NCBI GenBank assembly: GCA_030150085.1
Contig: JASLGJ010000273.1
Span: 1 to 5,957 of the forward strand
Reading direction: 5' to 3'
DNA: 5,957 nt
Origin: Candidatus Elarobacter sp.
GTDB taxonomy: Bacteria > Vulcanimicrobiota > Vulcanimicrobiia > Vulcanimicrobiales > Vulcanimicrobiaceae
Numbering within the stretch: position 1 is the first letter of the stretch; every line of letters starts with the position of its first letter. The notes under the pieces were generated by a model. The model was not told where the DNA came from. It ran no database searches and saw nothing but the letters and a program-made list of their open reading frames with translations. Position numbers and translations under genes: made by a program. This document shows positions 1-5,377 of this stretch, in pieces.

Positions 1-454
1 CGCGGCGCTGGCGCTCTACGCCCGCGGCCGCAGCGCGATCGCGCTGGGCGAGAGCGGCGCAGGGGCCGAGCTGGTGCACGCGGCGCGCACGATCTGGGAG
101 GAGCACGGCTACCACTACCGGGTGGCGGTGGTCGACCTCGACCTGGCCGAGGTCTTCGGCGACCGCGCCGCGCTGGAGAGCGCGCGCCGGCTCGTCGACG
201 AGCTGCCGCCGTCGTGGCTGGTGCGCAAGGCCGACCGGATCGAGAAGCGGCTGGCCTCGGGCCTGAACAACCTCTCGCCGGCCGAGCGGCGCGTGCTGCG
301 CGAGCTGTGCGCGGGCAAGTCCAACCGCGAGATCGCCGCCGCGCTGGAGCGCAGCGAGTCGACGATCCGCAACCAGACCCAGCGCATCTTCGACGTGCTC
401 GGGGTCAACTCGCGCGCGGCCCTGGTCGCGCGCTGCACCGACCTCGGCCTGTAG
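1..454 (+). CDS. LuxR-family transcriptional regulator, C-terminal part (5' end outside window)
   Basis: The frame is open from base 2 to the TAG at 452-454, giving 150 visible residues; the true start lies upstream of the window. The last 60 residues (about 91-150) form a LuxR/GerE-type DNA-binding domain. It opens with LSPAERRVLRELCAGKSNREIA, where the first helix and the 'GKSNREIA' turn are typical, and continues through the recognition helix SESTIRNQTQRIF and the closing LGVNSRAALVAR. The residues before it (about 1-85) are alanine-rich amphipathic helices that look like the end of a TPR-like helical array, as in large LuxR (LAL/MalT-type) regulators. The N-terminal sensor or ATPase part is not visible, so signal and targets are unknown. 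A GTG at 74 could be read as a start, but the frame and helical pattern continue upstream of it, so this is more likely an internal valine. Two usually conserved domain positions differ: Gln125 where His is common, and Val132 where Lys is common. The gene converges on the glycosyltransferase gene. Confidence 0.86.
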   Translation, partial: AALALYARGRSAIALGESGAGAELVHAARTIWEEHGYHYRVAVVDLDLAEVFGDRAALESARRLVDELPPSWLVRKADRIEKRLASGLNNLSPAERRVLRELCAGKSNREIAAALERSESTIRNQTQRIFDVLGVNSRAALVARCTDLGL

Positions 455-476
455 CGGGCCGGCGCGCGCCGGCCCG
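455..476. terminator. Perfect 22-bp palindrome between convergent genes, candidate bidirectional terminator
   Basis: The half-site CGGGCCGGCGC (455-465) is followed directly by its exact reverse complement (466-476). In RNA this would fold into a hairpin of about 9 GC pairs with a 4-nt loop, identical on either strand. It starts at the first base after the regulator's stop codon and ends 8 bp short of the glycosyltransferase's stop, so it fills most of the 30-bp gap between the two convergent genes. No T-tract follows on either side, so it is not a classical intrinsic terminator. It may instead slow polymerase or protect 3' ends. Short GC palindromes are common by chance at this base composition. 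Confidence 0.45.
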
Positions 477-484
477 CCCCGCCC

Positions 485-3400
485 TCAGCGGTGGGGGATG
501 ATCCAGCTCGTGTTCGGGATGCCCAGCACGTCGGGCCACATGCGCGCGTGCCACGCGGCGTAGCTCATCTGCGTGCCGGCCAGCACCGGGTAGAAGTAGG
601 CGAACATCAGCACCACCGCGGCCGCGTAGCCGCCCAGGTACCAGTTCGCCCGGCGCGCCTCGAAGCGCCGCAGGACGTGCTGGATCAGGACCGCGTCGCA
701 CAGCACGATCAGGGCCAGGTTCGGGAAGAAGTGGTACTCGAACAGCATGCGCGGCGAGTGGAACCAGGGCAGCCACTGCACGAAGTAGGCCAGCACGATC
801 AGCGCGTAGCCCTTGTTCCGCTCGCGCCAGGCCAGCCAGCCGACGAACGGCACCGAGATCAGCCCGAGCAGGAACACCAGCGGGTTGGGCAGCGCCAGGA
901 TCTCCGCCACGCAGCAGGCGTTGGCGTCGTTGATCGCCGCGCCCAGGCGGAAGTCGTGGTAGTAGTACGAGATCGGGATCTGCATGATCGGCCACTGCCA
1001 GGCCACCGACATGTAGGGGTGCGTGCCGGTGACGTGGCTGTGGTAGTTGTACATCTGCCACTGCAGCGCCATCAGGTCGGTCAGGTTGTGGCCGTTGCCG
1101 AGCACGAACGTGGGGATGTAGGTCAGCCCGTAGATCGTGGCGGGGACGAACAGCAGCAGCGCGACCACGACGTCGAGCGGGAACCCGTAGGGGTTGCCGT
1201 AGAGCGCTCGCGTCTTGAGGAAGCGCTGGCCCCAGACCAGGCCCAGCACCGCGAACACGATCGCGAAGTCGAACGCGCCGTTCCACTTGCTCGCGGCCAG
1301 AAAGCCGATCGACACCGCGAGCACGCCCAGCCAGAGCTGCGCCGAGCGCGCGCTCGAAGCGGGCGCGCCGTCCACCGCGAGCGTGCCGTCGGGCGCGAAC
1401 TCGGCCGTCGCTTCCGGCGTCGCGTAGCGCATCGCGCCGTCGCGGCCGTAGCTGACCTTCAGTCCGGGCGCGTCCTGCGCGCCCGGCGGCGCGCTGACGA
1501 CCGGCTTGCCGGGCTGCGCGAGGTCGACCACGGTGCCGTCGGCGTACGAGACGCGCGCGCCCGCATCCGGCAGCAGCTTGGGCACGAGCAGCCGCGCGAC
1601 CAGGTACACCCCGACCATCACGTACAGGAAGGCGACCGCGTGGGCCGCGCCGCCGAACGAGTACGCGTCGGCGCTGCCGGGCGGCGAGGGCCAGATGCCG
1701 TTGGCGATCGGGGTCGTGTGGTTGGGCGGGGCGAGGTTGACCAGCCACGAGAAGCCCGCCGCGAGCGGCAGCCCCGCCGCCATGGTCGCGGCGAACGGCA
1801 GCCCGAAGCGCTTGGGGATCACCCGCTCGAGGCGGATCTGCGCCGCCAGCCAGTAGCGGTAGAACGCGTAGAGCACGATCAGGATCAGAGTCGAGATCGT
1901 GATCTCGCCGGTCGAGATGCGCTGCTCGACGAAGTGGAAGCCGTCGAAGATCAGCAGCAGCGCGGCCAGCGCGGCGAAGACCGTCGACGACGTCAGGCGC
2001 TTGGCGAAGGCGTAGAGCACCGCGATCTGCAGCGAGCCGATCACCACGTTCAAGAAGCGCCAGCCGAACGAGTTGTCGCCGAACAGCGCGATCGACACCG
2101 CGATGATGAGCTTGGTGAAGGGCGGGTGGGTCCACTCGAACTGCGGCACGCCCTTGAGGTACTCCTCACCGGCGCGCGCGAAGTAGACCTCGTCGAAGAT
2201 CTTCTCGGCCGGCCAGGCCAGGTTGACGATCGCGACGGCGAACGCGACGAGCACGAAGCCGCCCATGAACAGCCAGTCGGCGCGGGTCAGGCGCGCGGTG
2301 CCCTCGCGCGGGTCGAACCAGCCGCGCAGCTTGGCCCGCACGCTCGCCGCGAGCGCGCCCAGCCCGCTCCCGCCCGCTTGCGCCGGCACCGCGATGGCGA
2401 GATCGCCCAGCGACGTCGCGCCGCTGGGCGCGCTCTGCGCGCCGCCCAGATAGCGCCAGCCCAGGTAGAAGAAGAGCGCCACGTTGGCCAGCGCCGCGGG
2501 GTGCGAGACGAGCGGCCAGAGGTTGGTCGCGTCGACCTGGGCGTGGGTCTCCATCGCGGTCTGGTAGGCGAACGAGTAGGCCAGGTTCAGATAGGTCGTG
2601 GCGCTCAGCACGATGGCCGACCACAGCCCGGCCCGCCCGAAGGCGACCAGCGGCATGGCCAGCAGGAACGCGCCGTAGACGTAGCGCTCGTGCATGCGCG
2701 TGGCGAGCGTGAAGAAGGCCAGCGCGACGAGCATCGCGCCCTCGATCAAGGCCCGGTCGTCGCGCCGCTGGAGGTAGCGCCCGACCACCAGCGCGCTCGA
2801 GGCCACGACCAGGATCACGCCCCACAGCGAGAGCGAGCCCGCGGCCAGCCCGAAGAAGGTCAGCGGCTGGGCGTCGGGCTGCCAGAACGGCTGGCGCAGC
2901 GCGTAGAGGTTGAACGCGTTGACGGTGTTGTACGGGGAGACGCCGCTCCCGAAGGTGTAGCGCCCGAGCAGCCAGCCCAGCACGCGCAGCGGGTTGCCGC
3001 CCGCCCCGAACAGCGCGCCCGTGCCGTAGGCCAGCAGCAGCGCGGCGAGCATCCCCGCCCCGCTGCCGGCCAGCCGCCGCAGCCGCTGCGCCGCGTCGGT
3101 GGTGGCGAACGGGTAGGCCAGGAAGAGCGCTCCGACCGTCGCCGCCTGGGGCTTGATCAGGAGCGAGAACGCGAAGGCCAGCCAGGCCCAGACCAGGCGC
3201 GGGACCGTCTTGCGCCCGTCGTCGCCGGCCCGCAGCACCAGCCAGAGCGCCAGCAGCACCAGGCCCCAGGAGACGGAGTCGACCTGGCCCCAGTACGACG
3301 AGACGAAGATCGCGGCCGGGTTGAAGGCCAGCAGCGCCGCGCCGAGCAGGGCCACGCCTTCGGCCGCGTAGCGCCGCACGATCGCGTAGACCAGCGCGGC

Positions 3401-3763
3401 GTCGACGACGTCCATCGCGATCGCGGGCAGCTTGACGAGCACCTTGAGCAGGGCCCAGCCGTGCTGGGCGTCGCCGCCCGCGCCGGGGAGCAGGGCGTAG
3501 AGCTTGGCCAGCACCCACAGCACGACGAAATAGCCCGGCGGGTAGTCCGCGAAGCCGCTCTTGGCGTAGAACGCCCAGGGCGGGTTGTCCCGCAGGGTCA
3601 GGGTCCACGACTCGAACGCGGCCAGGTCGTTGTGGAACCCGTCGCTGCCCAGGAAGAGAAGGCGGACGATCAGGCCCAGCGCGAGGATCGCCACCAGAGG
3701 GGTGGCGATCTGCGAGCGGTCGGCGACGGCCCGCTGGCCGACCCGGGCGGATGTGGTGCTCAT
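485..3763 (-). CDS. Fused GT-C glycosyltransferase: Gpi18-like mannosyltransferase + GT39 protein O-mannosyltransferase
   Basis: The product is a 1092-residue membrane protein with roughly 20 or more hydrophobic segments. Residues 1-440 look like a complete Gpi18/PIG-V-like GT-C enzyme: an acidic first-loop motif FHNDLAAFESW (43-53), ADYPPGYF (72-79), YWGQVDS (157-163), KPQA (204-207) and RMHERYVYG (356-364). A soluble linker (about 441-490) leads to residues 491-1092, which look like a bacterial PMT: FDEVYFAR (523-530) with the expected Asp-Glu pair, WTHPPFTKLI (544-553), FDGFHFVEQR (606-615), ASKWNG (824-829), THPY (914-917), ISYYY (931-935) and WLPWFHSPRMLFEY (997-1010). PMT enzymes move mannose from polyprenyl-phosphate-mannose to Ser/Thr of exported proteins at the outer face of the membrane. 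I infer the N-terminal half uses a similar lipid-linked donor. The ATG at 3761-3763 is chosen because the first membrane segment follows at about residue 21 and upstream codons run into the divergent gene; no clear Shine-Dalgarno precedes it. Usual bacterial PMTs are about half this length. Confidence 0.92.
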   Translation of the reverse strand: MSTTSARVGQRAVADRSQIATPLVAILALGLIVRLLFLGSDGFHNDLAAFESWTLTLRDNPPWAFYAKSGFADYPPGYFVVLWVLAKLYALLPGAGGDAQHGWALLKVLVKLPAIAMDVVDAALVYAIVRRYAAEGVALLGAALLAFNPAAIFVSSYWGQVDSVSWGLVLLALWLVLRAGDDGRKTVPRLVWAWLAFAFSLLIKPQAATVGALFLAYPFATTDAAQRLRRLAGSGAGMLAALLLAYGTGALFGAGGNPLRVLGWLLGRYTFGSGVSPYNTVNAFNLYALRQPFWQPDAQPLTFFGLAAGSLSLWGVILVVASSALVVGRYLQRRDDRALIEGAMLVALAFFTLATRMHERYVYGAFLLAMPLVAFGRAGLWSAIVLSATTYLNLAYSFAYQTAMETHAQVDATNLWPLVSHPAALANVALFFYLGWRYLGGAQSAPSGATSLGDLAIAVPAQAGGSGLGALAASVRAKLRGWFDPREGTARLTRADWLFMGGFVLVAFAVAIVNLAWPAEKIFDEVYFARAGEEYLKGVPQFEWTHPPFTKLIIAVSIALFGDNSFGWRFLNVVIGSLQIAVLYAFAKRLTSSTVFAALAALLLIFDGFHFVEQRISTGEITISTLILIVLYAFYRYWLAAQIRLERVIPKRFGLPFAATMAAGLPLAAGFSWLVNLAPPNHTTPIANGIWPSPPGSADAYSFGGAAHAVAFLYVMVGVYLVARLLVPKLLPDAGARVSYADGTVVDLAQPGKPVVSAPPGAQDAPGLKVSYGRDGAMRYATPEATAEFAPDGTLAVDGAPASSARSAQLWLGVLAVSIGFLAASKWNGAFDFAIVFAVLGLVWGQRFLKTRALYGNPYGFPLDVVVALLLFVPATIYGLTYIPTFVLGNGHNLTDLMALQWQMYNYHSHVTGTHPYMSVAWQWPIMQIPISYYYHDFRLGAAINDANACCVAEILALPNPLVFLLGLISVPFVGWLAWRERNKGYALIVLAYFVQWLPWFHSPRMLFEYHFFPNLALIVLCDAVLIQHVLRRFEARRANWYLGGYAAAVVLMFAYFYPVLAGTQMSYAAWHARMWPDVLGIPNTSWIIPHR
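1337..1573 (-). other. Soluble insert in the PMT half with three DG-turn repeats (residues ~731-809)
   Basis: About 79 hydrophilic residues lie between two membrane segments of the PMT half (about 708-728 and 810-825). Three short similar units are visible: VSYADGTVVDL (738-748), VSYGRDGAMRY (770-780) and EFAPDGTLAVDG (788-799). Each has an aromatic residue, then an Asp-Gly turn, then small or hydrophobic residues, the pattern of successive beta-hairpins. A Pro/Gly-rich spacer (AQPGKPVVSAPPGAQDAPG) separates the first two. From memory of family members such as Mycobacterium Rv1002c, this part of the protein is usually much shorter. The insert is not recognisable as the MIR domains of eukaryotic PMTs. 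Its function and the membrane side it faces are unknown. Confidence 0.55.
2294..2443 (-). other. Inter-domain linker joining the two GT-C halves (residues ~441-490)
   Basis: Between the last membrane segment of the Gpi18-like half (about 422-440, ending FFYLGWRYLG) and the first of the PMT half (about 497-517), the protein has about 50 non-membrane residues. The stretch is rich in Gly, Ala and Ser (GGAQSAPSGATSLGD, then PAQAGGSGLG) and becomes basic and helical (ASVRAKLRGWFDPREG) just before the PMT half begins. The composition is that of a flexible tether rather than a folded domain. The reading frame is continuous here with no stop, and I see no good internal start signal, which supports a genuine fusion. 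The boundaries are approximate. Confidence 0.6.
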
Positions 3764-3766
3764 GCT

Positions 3767-3788
3767 CGGTGCGGAAGATTCCGCGCCG
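3767..3788. repeat. Imperfect 22-bp inverted repeat, candidate operator
   Basis: The left arm CGGTGCGGAA (3767-3776) and right arm TTCCGCGCCG (3779-3788) are reverse complements at 9 of 10 positions and flank the 2-bp spacer GA. The inner 6-bp arms (GCGGAA and TTCCGC) match perfectly. The repeat sits between two divergent start codons, where a dimeric repressor or activator could control both genes. I cannot match it to a known regulator's site. Because it starts only 3 bp upstream of the glycosyltransferase ATG, binding there could also block that gene's transcription or translation start. Confidence 0.4.
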
Positions 3789-3807
3789 GGCGCGAATCGT
3801 CCCGGCC

Positions 3808-3813
3808 GGAGGT
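3808..3813 (+). promoter_or_regulatory. Ribosome binding site of the acyl-CoA ligase
   Basis: GGAGGT at 3808-3813 is a near-ideal Shine-Dalgarno sequence; 5 bases separate its GGAGG core from the ATG at 3818. It decides the ligase start, because the same frame stays open a long way upstream through the antisense of the glycosyltransferase gene. Confidence 0.85.
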
Positions 3814-3817
3814 GCCC

Positions 3818-5377
3818 ATGCCCGTTCACGTCCGCCCGCTCGACCCGTTCGCCTTCCTGGAGCGGGCCGCGCTGGTCTACCCGGACAAGGTGGCCGTGAT
3901 CGACGGCCCGGCGCGCCGCACCTACCCGCAGTTCCTGGAGCGGGTGCGGCGCTTGGCGGCGGCCCTGCAAGCGCGCGGGGTGCGCGACGGCGAGCGGGTC
4001 GCGGTCCTGGCGCCCAACACGTCCATGCTGCTCGAGGCGACCTACGCCGTGCCGCTGGCGGGCGGGGTGCTGTGCGCGCTCAACACCCGCCTGGCCCCGG
4101 CCGAGATCGACTACATCCTGGAGCACTGCGGGGCGGTGCTGCTGCTCCACGACCGCGAGCTGGACGGGCTGGCCGAGCGGCTGGCGAGCCCCCCGCCGCG
4201 GGTGCGCGACGGCGCGGAGTACGAGGCGCTGCTGGCCGGCGCGGACCCGGCCGGCCCGCCCCCGCGCGAGCTGGACGACGGCGCCACGATCTCGATCAAC
4301 TACACCAGCGGCACGACCGGGCGGCCCAAGGGCGTGATGTACACCTACCGCGGCGCCTACCTGAACGCGCTGAGCGAGGCCTTCCACGCCGGCCTGCGCC
4401 CGGAGAGCGTGTATCTGTGGACCCTGCCGATGTTCCACTGCAACGGCTGGTGCTTTCCGTGGGCGGTCAGCGCGGCCGGGGCGACCCACGTCTGCCTGCG
4501 CAAGGCCGACCCGGCCACGATCAACGCCGGGATCCGCGACGAGGGCGTGACCCACTTCTGCGCCGCGCCGACCGTGCTGATCGCGCTCCTCAACGATCCG
4601 GAAACGCGGCCGTTTCCCCGCCGCGTCGTGGTGACGACCGCGGGCGCGCCGCCCGCCCCGGCGACCATCGCCCAGATGGAGGCGCTGGGGGCCGAGCTGG
4701 ACCACGTCTACGGCCTGACCGAGACCTACGGGCCGATCACCGAATGCGCCTGGCACAGCCCCGCCTGGGACGGGCTGCCGGGCGCCGAGCGGGCCCGCCT
4801 GCGCAGCCGCCAGGGCGTGCCGATGGTGACCGTCGGCGCGAACGACGTGCGGGTGGTCGATCCCGAGCTGCGCGACGTCCCGCGCGACGGGGTCACGCAA
4901 GGCGAGGTCGTGATGCGCGGCAACAACGTGATGAAGGGCTACTTCGCCGACCCCGAGGCGACCGCGCGCGCCTTCGCGGGCGGCTGGTTCCACTCCGGCG
5001 ACGTGGCGGTGATGCACCCCGACGGCTACGTCGAGATCGTCGACCGGGCCAAGGACGTGATCATCAGCGGGGGCGAGAACATCTCGACCCAGCAAGTGGA
5101 GAAGGTGCTGCTCGAGCACGACGCGGTGCTGGAGTGCGCGGTCGTCGCGGTCCCCGATCCCAAGTGGGGCGAGGTCCCCAAGGCGTTCGTCACCGTGAAG
5201 CCGGGCCGCGCGCTGGACGAGGCCGAGCTGCGCGCGTTCGCGCGCGAGCGCATCGCGGCGTTCAAGGTGCCCAAGTTCGTCGAGTTCGGCGAGCTGCCCA
5301 AGACCTCGACCGGCAAGATCCAGAAGTACGTGCTGCGCGAGCGCGAGTGGGCCGGCCGGGCCAAGCGCGTCAACTAA
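3818..5377 (+). CDS. Acyl-CoA ligase, AMP-forming (long/medium-chain fatty-acid--CoA ligase type)
   Basis: The 519-residue cytoplasmic enzyme of the ANL (adenylate-forming) superfamily is expected to activate a carboxylic acid with ATP to an acyl-AMP and transfer it to coenzyme A. All core motifs are intact: the phosphate-binding loop YTSGTTGRPKG (162-172), MFHCNGWCFPW (205-215), TTAGAPP (273-279), YGLTET (298-303), the ATP-ribose and hinge region FHSGDVAVMHPDGYVEIVDRAKD (391-413; Asp409 and Arg410), SGGENIS (417-423), and the catalytic lysine Lys500 in KTSTGKIQK. The length is normal for the family. The MFHCNGWCFPW motif is typical of the branch holding ttLC-FACS, plant AAE and DmdB (methylmercaptopropionate-CoA ligase) enzymes, so substrate chain length cannot be read from sequence; a medium- or long-chain fatty acid is the default guess. 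The ATG at 3818 follows a strong Shine-Dalgarno and begins a normal N-terminus (FAFLERAALVYPDKVAVID). The gene diverges from the glycosyltransferase and overlaps the oxidase gene's 3' end by 8 bp. Confidence 0.94.
   Translation: MPVHVRPLDPFAFLERAALVYPDKVAVIDGPARRTYPQFLERVRRLAAALQARGVRDGERVAVLAPNTSMLLEATYAVPLAGGVLCALNTRLAPAEIDYILEHCGAVLLLHDRELDGLAERLASPPPRVRDGAEYEALLAGADPAGPPPRELDDGATISINYTSGTTGRPKGVMYTYRGAYLNALSEAFHAGLRPESVYLWTLPMFHCNGWCFPWAVSAAGATHVCLRKADPATINAGIRDEGVTHFCAAPTVLIALLNDPETRPFPRRVVVTTAGAPPAPATIAQMEALGAELDHVYGLTETYGPITECAWHSPAWDGLPGAERARLRSRQGVPMVTVGANDVRVVDPELRDVPRDGVTQGEVVMRGNNVMKGYFADPEATARAFAGGWFHSGDVAVMHPDGYVEIVDRAKDVIISGGENISTQQVEKVLLEHDAVLECAVVAVPDPKWGEVPKAFVTVKPGRALDEAELRAFARERIAAFKVPKFVEFGELPKTSTGKIQKYVLREREWAGRAKRVN

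Larger units (their letters stand above)
3764..3817. promoter_or_regulatory. Divergent intergenic control region
   Basis: These 54 bp separate the start codons of the glycosyltransferase (- strand) and the acyl-CoA ligase (+ strand). If each gene has its own local promoter, both must lie here or inside the opposite gene, so transcripts would have short leaders or overlap. No convincing -35/-10 pair can be read on either strand. The only AT-leaning bases are GGAAGATTCC at 3773-3782, at the centre of an inverted repeat. Confidence 0.5.

Noticed and set aside
405..2135. A long - strand frame overlapping the glycosyltransferase gene in another phase.
   Set aside because: The translation is Arg/Ala-rich with no motifs, whereas the other phase encodes clear membrane segments and PMT motifs. 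It is a GC-driven shadow.
2166..3608. A 480-codon - strand frame overlapping the N-terminal half of the glycosyltransferase.
   Set aside because: Arg/Ala/Gly-rich shadow translation without hydrophobic segments or family motifs, lying within the real gene.
491..3817. The ligase frame stays open upstream on the + strand to 491, over 1100 codons.
   Set aside because: The translation is almost entirely charged low-complexity sequence antisense to the glycosyltransferase. The strong GGAGGT before the ATG at 3818 and the normal N-terminus fix the real start.
3764..5119. The glycosyltransferase frame stays open upstream of 3763 on the - strand to 5119, which could suggest a much longer protein.
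   Set aside because: It is antisense to a fully motif-supported acyl-CoA ligase, and its translation is Arg/His/Gln/Val-rich low-complexity sequence with no family resemblance. Open antisense frames are expected at this GC content.
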